Positions 47,035 to 59,356 of a stretch of 64,000 nucleotides of DNA are shown piece by piece. A program made the translations under genes and the position numbers. Every line of letters starts with the position of its first letter. Position 1 is the stretch's first letter. The DNA is taken from contig NC_133227.1 in assembly GCF_040436345.1 (NCBI RefSeq), forward strand, positions 25,852,671 through 25,916,670, in the 5' to 3' direction. This DNA is from Pagrus major. Its lineage: Eukaryota; Chordata; Actinopteri; Spariformes; Sparidae. Under the pieces are notes generated by a model. The model worked only from the letters and a program-made list of their open reading frames with translations, was not told the origin of the DNA and made no database searches.

Positions 47035-47150
47035 ATAGGTAATTTGGCCTGATCTTTCCTTTTTTTTCCTTTTACGTCTCTCCTCATCCTACATCCCCTG
47101 CTTTCTTTTTCTTCCCTTTTTTCTTTTTTTTAACTTTTTTTTTTTTTTAC

Positions 47151-47853
47151 TCATACCTCGCCGACCCACACAACTGTGTTCCCTCTCTTGATATCTGACA
47201 CCTCGCAGTGCGGCGTTCTCTGTTTGCCGTTCAGGACAAAGAGGGACTCGGCTGACGGCGTCACCAGGTACTGTCCGAACAACCCGCTGGAGACCACCAC
47301 TCTGTTGGGGCCTCCCCAGGGCCAGGCTTGTGGGGCTAGAGGCTCCTTGAGGCTCCGGAGAACCTCAGTGCGGCCCGAGGACAGATCGGCAAATAGCAGG
47401 TCCGTGCCTGAGCCTGAGGTGGCTACGACCAAGTGCTGGTTGGACTCGGTGAAGGATGGCTGGAAAGCCAGATCAGAGACAGCGATGGACTCGTCCAGTT
47501 CTTGGTTCAGACCCAGCTCCCCCTGGAACGAAACTGTCTGTACGATCAGCTTTGAGCTCTGCAGGTCAGGCGTGACGATGTATCGGCCGTCGGGCGACAC
47601 GAAAGGCTGGCCCGTGACGTTTAGGTTCGGACCGATGACCGCGTCCGTCACACTGTCGATGAGCAGCTGGGGCGGGGCCTGCAGGCGGCTCTTGCTCTGG
47701 CACTGGACGAAGTAGAAGCCGCTCAGATGTGTGTAGGCCATGCTGACAGGTATACAGCTGTAGTTCTTCAGGCTGATGGTCTTGACGCGGTGGAAGGTCT
47801 CCAGGTCGATCTTGTGCACCGCAGGTTCATTTTTGAGGAAGACGAAGGCGAAC
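47151..47853 (-). CDS. fstl4 terminal coding exon (beta-propeller-like C-terminus)
   Basis: The acceptor TTTGTCGATTCAG|G lies at 47854, and the exon's first base completes an Arg codon (AG|G). It encodes residues 123-356 of the visible part and ends in TGA at 47151-47153. Recognisable pieces are PAVHKIDLET, PQLLIDSVTDAVIGPN, SPDGRYIV, SDLAFQPSFTESNQ, SGLFGQYLVTP and the terminal NTVVWVGEV. These are hallmarks of the follistatin-like 4/5 C-terminal region, which resembles a YVTN-type beta-propeller. N-glycosylation sequons occur at NYS (about 153) and NVT (about 201), fitting a secreted protein. [20 protein letters not shown] (previous exon) and the WVGEV end favour FSTL4 over FSTL5, based on remembered paralogue differences. 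The open frame continues 80 bases 5' into the intron; that extension is not coding. Family members are secreted glycoproteins with poorly defined ligands. Confidence 0.95.
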
Positions 47854-48306
<453 letters not shown>

Positions 48307-48499
48307 TTATTTTCCTCCTCAGCGTCTGAATCCTGGTGTGGCTGATTTTTGACCTAAACATACCTGTTGTGTGTTTGTGTCCCTGATGTTTCTGTCGGTG
48401 TGTCTTATATTTTTTAGCTGCCTGCTCAAATACTGTACAGCACTTTGGTCAAGATGACCTGATTTTTAAATCTACTTCATGAATAAATTTGACCCGACT

Positions 48500-48740
48500 T
48501 TTGCAGATGAATAGATTGATAGATTCATTTCAAACTCACAGTCCAGAACTCAAAAAACACTTCATTTGCTGTCATAAAAGACAAAGAAAAGCAGCAAATC
48601 CTGATATTTAAGAAGCTGGAAAGAGACATTTTTGCTTGAAAAATGATTGAAACGATTAATCGATTATCAAAATACCTGCCAACATTTTCTTACAATTGAC
48701 CAACTGATAAATCAACTAACTGTTGCCGCTGTAAACATAA
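48500..48740 (+). repeat. Dispersed repeat family C, 3' part
   Basis: CCTGATATTTAAGAAGCTGGA, AACGATTAATCGATTATCAAA, ATTGACCAACTGATAAATC and AACTGTTGCCGCTGTAA are the characteristic second half of family C. It lies antisense within the fstl4 intron. Confidence 0.65.
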
Positions 48741-51247
48741 TGTGACTCCAACTATAACCCGACTGATACTAACTGAAGATAAGTAGTTATTCTGTGATAA
48801 TGACATAAATAACTTGCGGTTTAAGAAAACAAATACAATTTAACTTCATATAGAAGTAATAACTTAACAGAACTGTGACCAAGTTATGTACAGAACCAGA
48901 CGTTTTACATTTAGAAAATCAGCTTGTCAGCACTTTCTGGTGGACAAACCTGTTTTGAATCTTAAGTCGTTGGTATCTGCTTACTATTCAACCTCCACAC
49001 AGGCCGATCGGATATTTCTGGGATTATACTGTATAAGTACATAACCACATATCTGTGTGTTCAATAGGAAAACACAGAGGGAGGATGTGTGCTTTAGCTG
49101 CACTGCCTCCAGACACAACAGACTGGATGAATGAGACTTCAGTTCTGTACGTTGTGAGAACCACTTCAAAGATTGAGGTTTAGCGTAGAACTAAACCAAT
49201 TAGTCAGACAGGCTGACATTTATCTCAGATGAGTCGGTATCGGTGAATATGCCAATACGTTACAAGACATCGCAGCGCACAAATGTTAATTAAATGTGTT
49301 TGTCTGACAAAGCACCGACAAGTTTCAAGTGCAACAAATTATAGGGGTTCTTATTAAAAACAGTTGCGTTAATGTAAAAAAGTCTTTAAATATCCGGTCT
49401 CAGTCGAGTGTTTTGCTCAAAGATGCTCATGAAGAATGAAATACGAGTGTTTTTGATTGAACCCGTGACCTTTCAGCTTCATCAGAACGCCGCTAGTTTC
49501 TGTAAATGAACTAAAGGCTCATATATCTCCCGGTCTTAACAGCCGGAGCTTGTCCAGGTGACGTGCCCATATATCCCGGAGCAGATAAACATCTGCACTT
49601 TATGACTCGAGCTGATGAAACGTGGGGGCCCACCTCAGTTGTCTGATAAAGCGTCTTATTCAGTGATGGCTGTTTTAGAAGCACACACACCACAATAACG
49701 GCCTCCATCGCTCACGTCGTACTCCTTGGCACTGAATCAGCATGTTTGCAAAGTGCGTACACTTCTGATGGGCTCCCGATGCACCGCCTTGTCTGTGACA
49801 CACGCTTCATCATGCATGCCTCCTTCATCATCAGGTCACAGTCAAGGACGAGTGAAGTGGTTTATGGTACCTATACGCATGTGAGACTGTGCATTTATTA
49901 TAAAGGCAACCAGTCGACTTCTGCTCCATAAGCCTTCTGCCAGAGTAAACTAACTCAGACACTGTCAGGGAAGCTTGGCTCATTGATGCGGTTCTAGGTT
50001 TAGACGCCAAGGCAAATGTTGCTAGAGAGCAGATAGGAGATTGTTTTTAAAAAGGAAAGAACTAAGTGTGAAATCTATTTTGATGTCTACGCTCGCGCTG
50101 CTGCAGCTGAACATCTACCTGATGCCCAGTGGGGGGCCAGGCGCCACACTCTTTCCCTCAGAACTATCAAATGCTAGGAAATAAAAATAGCAGTTTAAGT
50201 TGCCAAGTTGTTATTTTTCCTGCAACACTCCTCAAAAGCTCTCTCTATTCCTCCATCCATCCCACCTTCTCATCCATTTTTAACAAAATAGATCTGCCGC
50301 TTTTCTCGCTGCTTCGCGAGACATGAAAAGAATCCCTCATTAAAAAAGAAGTCATTACAACAGTTGCAGAATACAATGACGGGAGTTAATGAGGTTCAAG
50401 GTAGTATCGCTCATGTATTATTAGGCAGCCGCTGTGGTCTCCAGGGCTGCAGGTGCTCTCAACTTAATGCCACCAGCTTCCCTTTGTCATCACTCATCCT
50501 TGGGATTTCATATCCACACACTCAGCAACAAGGCCCAGTGGAGTTTTACTCCGGCCCCGCCTCGCTGGCTGCCCTAATACCTGAGGGGGATTTGGTTTCT
50601 GACTGAATAGCTTTTGCTTTTCAACAACATTCACTCTCCAGAAGCTTTGAGTAGCCTTTATTTTTTTAATTTCTTATCTAACTACTGTGCATCCAAATGA
50701 GATGGAATACCTGAAACGCTCCAGTGTATTCATGTCATTTACTGAATTCAATAAATCTCACAAGGCACTTTCATGTAACCCCACAACCATGTTACATGGC
50801 TACAGAAATTGTCCTTCTTATACAGTATATACTGTCAGAATTACTCATCCTGTTGCTCGGGGGGAGCAATAAAGCATATTATGGATTCGCAGTGGCTCGT
50901 TGCTTGAAGATCAATGCAAGATAAAAAAAAAACTGGATTAATGAAAGATTTTTAAATGCATGCATAAGAGGAGAAGAATGGAGGAGACAGATGTTTGCTA
51001 ATGTACGGCTCAGGTATTCATGTCAAACGCTAATTTCATTTCATTTGTTTTGATGCCATACAATCGTCCACATTTGCAAACAGTAAAAGTTGTTTTAAAA
51101 ATGTTAATTTGATCTGTAAATTTGCCTTTGTTTGACAACTTGCAGTGTTAATGCAAAAAGGTTCCCCGTCTAGAATAATACATCTGCTCTTAATCGACTC
51201 TTCTTTATTTAGGTAAAGTTCTTGCAGAAAAACATATTGGTGTTTGA

Positions 51248-51500
51248 GATGTTTATAGGGGTGTAACGGCTCATGCATTCACCCTGAACGGTCATGGTAC
51301 GGACATCAGGGTTTGGTACATGCAGCCATACGAACGATGGGTCTTACGAGGACGGGGTGTTGGCGTTGTTTGACAGTCGTATGTGAGTGGAAACATGTTG
51401 AGCAGATATGAGCGAGGCAAAAAAACAGTAGTTCAACACCTTTAAGCAGTGAAAGCAGACAGGGCCAAAGACAACAGAGCCATATTACCTGTTGTTGTTT
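51248..51500 (+). repeat. Probable old dispersed repeat
   Basis: The start AGGGGTGTAACGGCTCATG, then GAACGGTCATGGTACGGACA, GGTTTGGTACATG and CATACGAACG, resembles a fish repeat that begins with a GGGGTGTAACGG motif. The right limit is unclear. Confidence 0.4.
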
Positions 51501-53258
51501 ATCAGACCAGCTTAAAAATATGACCTATGTGAGAGTCTATTTGTCTATTTGGGATTTTTTGTTGCTCATTTCCAATTTACCAAACGTGTACTGAACTTCG
51601 ACTTCTGTGTGCCATAACACCCCAAGACGTTTGGCATAAACATGGTAATTTACCTTACAGTATAGGCATTAAAGAATAACTGCTTTGGTTATAGTCCTGG
51701 TATTCAGATATTGTAGCGCCACTCATGTCAAATGACCCAGCCCAACCTGCAACGACTGGTTTCTGGGTTGATAAAATGAAAATTGACAGTTATCATACGT
51801 TGCACCTCTGCTCATCTAGGGTATTGCATCAGCTGTAGTTGTGTTATTTAAGGACATAATATGTTGCAAAAAAACGCTCTCATTGTCCTTGTTACTTATA
51901 ATAGTAGTAATAATTGCGCTGTGAACACTGAAGAGGGATGAGACAGACAAGCAACGGGTCAAAAAAACTAGAACAGGCAAAACAAAACATGACAAAACTG
52001 GGCCATACCGAATAAAAACCCCAACTTAAAAAGTGGCTTTATGAGGTTTACAAGAATAAAAGATGAAAATGATTTTTGCCAGCCTGAATCATCGTAATAA
52101 TGATTTAATTTATAATGATAATCAGTCCTAAACATATATTTGGCAAACCTCGTAGAAGATGAATTGGGAGGGAACAGATGGGGAATCCTGTGTGTGTCTG
52201 TGTGTGTGTGCAGAGAGGAAAACAAAGTGCCTATGAGTTAAATGTCTTCTTGGCACGTAGACTCAGACCGGACTGACAGTCTGAAAGGCCACATCTCTCT
52301 CTGCCCGGCAGAGATTCCTCCATTTGTCTTCTCTAATGAATTGACAATCACACTCCCTCTGATGTTTACACAGAGATATTGAGCCATCCTAAAACTTGGC
52401 TGCTTAAAAAGTACCACACGCTCTGAGCCGAACGCGCAGCTACACACACCATGAGCAGCACACATTAACATGCACAGACACAGGGCACACACTCATGCAC
52501 ATGTATGATCCGCTGAAGCGAAGCGGGGGCCTGCGTGACAGGCTGCTGCCGAACAGGTCAATTACTTTCAGTCCAAATGATAACGACATTATCAGACCAT
52601 TTATTTGTGACGTGATCCACGTAGACTCAAATCCATTATGCGGTTTCCCTGCAATTGCATTTTTGAGTGATTCATGCCCTGCTCTCTAATTATTCATTAC
52701 TCCTGAACGACTGCAAAGAGAGGGGGAATGAATAAACGGGGGGAGAAAACAAAACCAGAAATGTGTTTTCTGCTGTTCAAGCAGCAGCCACAGAAAGAGA
52801 GAGAAATGTTATGCAAAGCTGCTGTCTGTACTGTGATTGTCTCAAATTATATGAGGGGAAGATTGTTTTTGTCTGTGATGAAAAACATCTTTTCAAAGAA
52901 TTTTCTGCTTCATTTGAGATTATAAACTCTGATGGAAGTGTAGAAACAGGTCCATCGTAAAAAAAACACCCCGAGAGTGCACCTTAACTGAGACAGAAAC
53001 AAATCTCCAGCCAGCAAACGAAGGCCGGATGTATACGTGCACGAGTTTCCAACCCGGAAGAAGAATGTGCTCTGAGAATCCGGTACCTCGTGCTAACTTC
53101 AGACAGTGCGTACACAAGTTTTTGTAGCGATAGCTGTGTTGAATCAATAAGGTGGACATGACTAACTTGTTTAGGTTGTTTGCCAATTTCATTGTGTGTC
53201 ATTTTGCATTCTGTGTTACTATCTTATGTCTTGTGTTATCATTTTTGGCACGACTTGA

Positions 53259-53765
53259 CAGCTAATTCAAAATGCAGCAGCGAGGCTCTTAATGAGGACT
53301 GGTCAAAAATCCCACATTAAAGTGATTTTAGCCTCTCTGCAGTGGTTGCCAGCCAAGTTCAGAGGTGATGTTAAGATTATTTTAGTACATGATTTAGCCC
53401 CCGCTTACATTTCTGAGCTGCCGACCCTCAACAGCACTAACCATCCTCTTCGGTCATCCAACCAGAACATCTTTGTTATTCCACGTGCTAAACTTAAAGC
53501 CAGAAGCGGCTGAGCAGTGCTGGCACCCAGACTCTGGAACAATCTCCCCATCAGATCAGCTGAGTACACACTTTCTTGGCTGGCTTGGATCATGGATCTC
53601 TGTATGCTTTAGTGTCTTTGTACTTTTGACAATCTTTTGCATTGTGTATGCTCTGTGCTGGGTATTTCTCTTATACATTATTTTTAATCCATATTGTTCT
53701 TGTTGTAAAGCACTTTGTAACTCGGTGTTAGAGATGTACTATAGAAATAAAGCTTTACTCACGAA
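53259..53765 (+). mobile_element. 3' end of an L2-type LINE (reverse-transcriptase C-terminal part)
   Basis: From 53259 one frame reads QLIQNAAARLLMRTGQKSH, then LASLQWLPAKFRGDVKI, LAPAYISELP, LRSSNQNIFVIPRAKLK and a stop at 53513. The LIQNAAARLL…SLHWLP…P.YLS.L…LRSS…P..K block is the standard C-terminal part of L2/CR1-like LINE ORF2. After a stop/frameshift the family's APRLWNNLPI continues in another frame. The 3' tail (GTAAAGCACTTTGTAACTCG…AGAAATAAAG) is also typical. It is 5'-truncated and inactive, inserted antisense to fstl4 in an intron. Confidence 0.85.
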
Positions 53766-54859
53766 AGTCTGTTTCAACATGAGCTCTGTAGGTTAACCAT
53801 TATTCATCCTTCTACCATTTAATAATGATGATTGATGTTTTACAGGTACATATGTGGGCACAGTGTTATTAATAGCCACAGCTGTGTGTAATGACCGCTG
53901 TTGTGATGCTGTGGGTGAACCTCACTGATGAAACACAGCCGGTTAAACGTGCATTGCACCTCTTATTTTCTGTTCTTCTAGATGTAAAACATTAAAATAC
54001 ATCTAAACAAGCAAATATGTTTGAGGAGGGTTCTACATCCGTTTATTGATAATTGTAGGAATGGAAGTGAAGCTGGTGCACATGCATCTGTGTTATGTTA
54101 GAAAAAAAACAGTTTTCTTATCAACCCATATCGAACAACAGATACGGCGATATTAATATACGGTATCTGTGATAGGCCAATAATAACTATTAAAACCAAA
54201 TCAGGTGTACGCACTAAAATAATGCATCTTTCTGTCTGCTATCTGGGCTCCTAAACTCTATGAAGAAAAGGTACAATGCTACACACACATGCCGTCCACT
54301 TGGCCGTGCAGTTTGTGAATCAGTAGCAAACTGTTAACACCCACACACAGGTGGTTGTCTTGTCGCTACATTTTGTTGCCAGACCATAGTGGCACCTTTA
54401 GTTCCAAAACAATCCACCGTTAGTTAGTTTCTCAACTGTTTCTCTTCTAGAAACACAACTACAGCTTCATGAAGAAGCATTATTTATAGGTCCATTCGAC
54501 AAACGACTGCGGTACCATTAACAGCTCCACAACCGCTGATTAACTATTAATAACTTATTTGAAACCACCAGTGTTTAAAGCCAACGCTGCGAGTGATTTC
54601 CTGAATATAAAATGAGTCATTTCACTCCAAAGATCCTCCGAAGAATCGTAAATTTGAGTGTATCATCCCTCTGAAATCTCCATAATGAATAGACACAGCA
54701 CAACCCCCCCGAACAGTAAACACCTCACATGATTATAATGGGATCTTTCTGTCCAATGGGACGGAGCAGAACAATAAACATGTTTGTGTCTATTACAGAG
54801 ATTACAGTGGGATCCCCTTGGTGGCTTTACTCGTGGCAGTGTCCTCCACTGTTACACAG

Positions 54860-54863
<4 letters not shown>

Positions 54864-54919
<56 letters not shown>
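54864..54919. repeat. (CA)n microsatellite, 56 bp
   Basis: Uninterrupted CA run in the fstl4 intron ((TG)n in the transcript). It creates the artefactual His/Thr and Cys/Val frames nearby. Confidence 0.97.
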
Positions 54920-54925
<6 letters not shown>

Positions 54926-55700
54926 CCCATAAAAAACAGCATCCCACCTCTCCCACGGGCACCAGCTCTGTTCCCTTTTCTCCTTCCCTCCACCTCCTCG
55001 ACCCTGCATCCTCCTTTCCCTTCCCTCGCCTCACCCAATCCCTCGAGGTGGATTAAATACAACCGCACCTGTGATCATTTCTCATTTGTGAAGCCTCCAA
55101 CACCAGCGGTCCAAAGGGAACGCCGGGCACGAGGCACACCGCAGCTGTGAAATGCTGTTCTGCTGGCTCGGTAAATGCTCTAAAACATACATAGATTAGA
55201 TGTTGTCGCGCAAATACTTATCTCGTAAACAGGGACACGGGCACACAACGGAGCTCAATTAGTTACGAGGCGGTGTTTTCCTCTTTTTGTGAAGTTTCTA
55301 CAGCTTATATAGATTATATTCTCAGAGGAAGATAATAGCTCATCAGAGTTCACAAGTACACACAGCAAAAGTAGGTGTTTGTGTGGGTGTGTGAAGGGAA
55401 TAGTTGTAGAAATAAGACAGTATTAAAGAGACTATTTTGTACTTTCAGAGGCTGAATTTTATGTAAATAATCACCAAGCTGATTTAAAAATGAGGCTGAT
55501 ATGGGGATGAACTTCCTGTGCACTTAACAGATTAATTATACTGAGATTGTAGCATCGACACGGACCAACATGTCACCTTGCGTGCAGGTAGGGATGAAAC
55601 CAACTCAATCCCTGTTGTTATTTAGCCGTCTAGTGTAGGAAGCAATTCGGCTTTGGCTGCAAACAGCAAAATGTAACTGCTACTACTGAAGAAACTTTTA

Positions 55701-55913
<213 letters not shown>

Positions 55914-56898
55914 TTACATTACTTGGACATATTAAACTCCACCTGCATGTTATCAACCATTACCAACTTATCACAGATGCTGCATGCTGTATTGTTATTT
56001 ATCTGCAAATATTTCTACCTATGATACAAAGAAACTGCAGCAGAGAAATGTCAACAAAGAAAGTAGTGTCATTACATAGCTTTCCACCAGAGGGCAGATT
56101 ATTATTCAACGTTAAAATGCTCGACACAAATCTCGGTCACAATTCTTTATTAGGAAATTGAAGGGATTGTTGTCAACAATGTCTCATGTATCAGCTGATT
56201 ACATTTTCATCTTTCTAAACTGTCTGTGCCGGCCTCAGACATCCAATATCACATAATTATATAGTCCTTGTTGGGTTACAACTGTATGAGATTTTCACAG
56301 CTTGGCAACTGGGAGACCAGATTGGACTACCCCACCATTAAGCGCTCTTTAGTTGGACCCCTAAAGAGAGGTCAACATCCGAAACTGATGGATAAAAGCA
56401 AAAAAACTGCACCTTGCTGAACTCAATTAACTAAATAATAGGTTAGACTGTAGCCAAGTTTTATAAAATCAATTTGTGAACGCTGCTTGTATCGCAAAAG
56501 GAGCCAGTGTCCCGTTTTCTACACGACTCATTCTGCCTGCTCGTGCCTGTGTTGCAAGCTTGGTGTTTGTTTTAATCAGCTTAAACGTGTCTAAACTAAC
56601 GTGAGAGGAAATAATCTCATGTTGCAAGTAGCACCTTGCAAATTTGTTAAAATGGACCCCCGCGTCCTACCCAGCAGCAAAACATTCTCAGGAGTAAGCT
56701 GTTACCACATCGAGTACTGAGCAGGTGTGAACGCCAGAAAGAGAAAGAGAAAGTGTACAACATGTGCACTTTTACACTGTTTACTGCTGGGGAGATTGTG
56801 GTGAGGATTATTTGACACACATCAGGTGAAAGAATAGAAAAAATAGAAAATAACTTGCAGAGAGTGAAAGGGAGGGAGGGAGGGAGAGCAGAGAGCAG

Positions 56899-56899
56899 T

Positions 56900-56939
<40 letters not shown>
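56899..56939. repeat. (GT)n microsatellite, 41 bp
   Basis: Uninterrupted TG run followed by a short G-rich stretch; (CA)n in the fstl4 transcript. A GGGAGGGAGGGA run just upstream (56871-56886) is a weak G-quadruplex candidate. Confidence 0.97.
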
Positions 56940-56940
<1 letters not shown>

Positions 56941-57589
56941 TGGAGGGGGGGTGTACTCAACCTCAGGTCTGCTGCAATGTCAACAACAAAGAATAACACA
57001 ATCCATTACCCTGCTTCTGGCTGGGTGGACAGGGAGCTGCTGACACCCTCACCAGCGGAGCGAGACCACAAGCCCTGTGTTCAGTAATGGGAGGTCCGGC
57101 CCTCTGCTCTCCACTGGTCAGCCGAGTGCCAACTCAGCATGTATGTTTGTACATGTGAATTTGCCTTTGCGTGCGTTTAGCTTCCTCCATAAATGGTAGC
57201 AGAGGTAAAACTGAGGTCAGGCCACAGTGCAGCAGACTGGGAGGAAATGGACTGGATGTGTCCATCTCTTAAAACACCAGCATGCAGGAACTGTTAGGTT
57301 TGAATTGAGGACCAAATTGTACAAATAAATGTTGGTGTTATAAATAGATATGAGCAAGGCTTAGGTGCACAAAAGTTTAGACTTCTGCTCTTTCACGAAT
57401 GTTTGTCCAAAGAGAGGGAGCAGCTTCTCATTTTTCTTTAGCTGGTGCTAAACATCATCGGCAGCAGATTATAGCAGCTGTAGCTAACTGATGCTGTAAA
57501 GGCTTAAAGGGACAGGGTTAGGCTAGACAGGCTACTCAAGGACAAGAGGCTTGTGACAGCACAGGATGTGGATAAGTCCACCCAACAAT

Positions 57590-58280
57590 GAAAATTCATT
57601 CATTATCTACAGACCCTCATGGTGATAGAAAGTCATGGGAAAACATTTCTGGAGCTTCACAGCAAAACAGCACTGCAGCATTCTCCGAAACAATTGAAGT
57701 AGATGTGGACTTGTTTTAAAACGTAAACATTGTAATCCTAGTCTCCGAAAGATCTGATGTCCCCAACTGATTTAGCACGAACCTCGTCTGGAGAGGGTGC
57801 ACGAGCTTGACTGCACGTCGAGGGTGTAAATCACGTCTTTTCAAATCAATTTGGGATCTCAGAGCTTCCGGGGACTTGTATTATTCCTGACGAGCTGTTT
57901 GGAGCCGTTTAATATTGTTTTCCCCTTGTTTTTATACACTACTCAAAATTAGTTCGGGCTATTGGGATATGGGTGCATATGTGCGTGTGCATGGATATTC
58001 AATAAAAGTCGAATGAAATGTGTTATTTTTGGGGACCAGAAATATTCACTACACACAAAATAAAAATTCAGATATGTCACAGAATAAACAATCAAGTGAA
58101 ACACCAACGTATCCCAGCACCCTAACTAATTTCGAGTCATGTATAAAAACAGAAAAAGTCTCCATCTACTTCACTTGTTTAGGAGGCTGCTGCAACACTG
58201 TTTTGTTCACCCGACTCTCCATCGGCGTAGAGGTGAGTAGATAATGATTGAATTTAGATTTTTGGGTTAACTTATCCTTT
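57590..58280 (+). repeat. Dispersed repeat family E
   Basis: AATGAAAATTCATTCATTATC, AACATTTCTGGAGCTTCACAG, AAACAGCACTGCAGCATTC, AAACAATTGAAGTAGATG, CGTCTTTTCAAATCAATTTG, CTTCCGGGGACTTG and the end AGGTGAGTAGATAATGATTG are the order of a high-copy fish repeat. Related halves occur at 44375-45345. Confidence 0.6.
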
Positions 58281-59115
58281 AATTATCGCCTCCTTGGCTG
58301 AGGTGTAATACTAGCTAGCTTAGCTGGCTAGCCTTCCTTAGTAGATGCACACTTGCTTCTGTGTGGTGATGGCTGGCAGATTGCAGTTTTGTAAGAAAGA
58401 AAATAATTCTTACAAGGAACGGCTCACAGCAAGGTCTGCGGATTATCTTGATGTTGAGTTTCCCACATATACTTTTGCTGCTTTGAACACCACAAGCCGA
58501 GTCCCATCAAGTTGTATTATGGTGGAGAGAAGGCAGAGATTTTTACAGCCGAAAAACTTGGCACCTCATACCAAAGCTATCCAGATACATAGAACTAAAG
58601 GGAAGAGAAAAATAAATTGGTGGTGTCTATTCAACCAAAGACAATTTGAAAAAGGAAAAAGAAACATATTTCTGTTACACCGCTCTGAAAACCACAGGTG
58701 GACTGTGTTTTTTTTTTTTTTTTGTCCCTCTGAGGCTGAATGACTCAATCCTTTGCAAATAAATTCTTAAAAAGGAAAAAGACTTTCCTTATAACTGCAG
58801 AAGTGCAAGTAACTACTTCGGCTTCTGATTTACTAAAAACGTGAACAAAGCTAAGCTAAAAACAGATTGTAGCCCACCGGTAACTCACTGAATCCATGCT
58901 GACATTATAACTCACACGCCCTAAAGCATAATGGAAACTGTAGGTACAAAAGTAAAAAGTAAGACAAATAGGAGCATTAATAAATGGTGTTCCAGATCAC
59001 TGACTTCCGCATTCAGGAAAGCTAAATATATTTTTACTTTAAAGAACAATTTTGAAAGCAAGATGCTCATTGGGGCACAGAGAAAAGAATAAAACATAAA
59101 AGAAACCTGGATGAC

Positions 59116-59142
59116 GCTGGAGAGGCATGCTGCCTCTCCAGC
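59116..59142. repeat. Perfect 12-bp hairpin
   Basis: GCTGGAGAGGCA and its exact reverse complement TGCCTCTCCAGC are separated by TGC. It lies in the fstl4 intron. Confidence 0.9.
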
Positions 59143-59316
59143 ATAGTATGTTTAAGTGACTACATAACCAGAGGTCTTTGCCATCTGGCTTCCTTTTTAA
59201 TTAGCGGATGTGCTGTTTTTTTTTCCATCATGCCTACTGGGAGGTTAGCTGGCTCGGGTCTGACACATCAGTGTGAAGGTTAGAGGCCCTTTGTGTTGAA
59301 AAAAAATTGACAAAGG

Positions 59317-59356
59317 TGCACTTTCCCTGCATGCTGTTGCATGCAGAGAAAGTGCA
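59317..59356. repeat. 18-bp hairpin with one mismatch
   Basis: TGCACTTTCCCTGCATGC and GCATGCAGAGAAAGTGCA form a stem with a single C/A mismatch and the 4-base loop TGTT. It lies about 175 bp from the preceding hairpin, in the same intron. Confidence 0.9.

Noticed and set aside
47176..47715. 179-residue plus-strand open frame
   Set aside because: Exactly antisense to the last fstl4 exon. Its openness follows from the GC-rich coding strand.
53473..53796. 107-residue frame with hydrophobic stretches
   Set aside because: A frame-shifted reading through the L2-type LINE tail, where the true family sequence is in other frames.
58345..58743. 132-residue plus-strand open frame in an fstl4 intron
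   Set aside because: Ends in a poly-T/poly-Phe run, has no recognised family, and lies just after a family E repeat.
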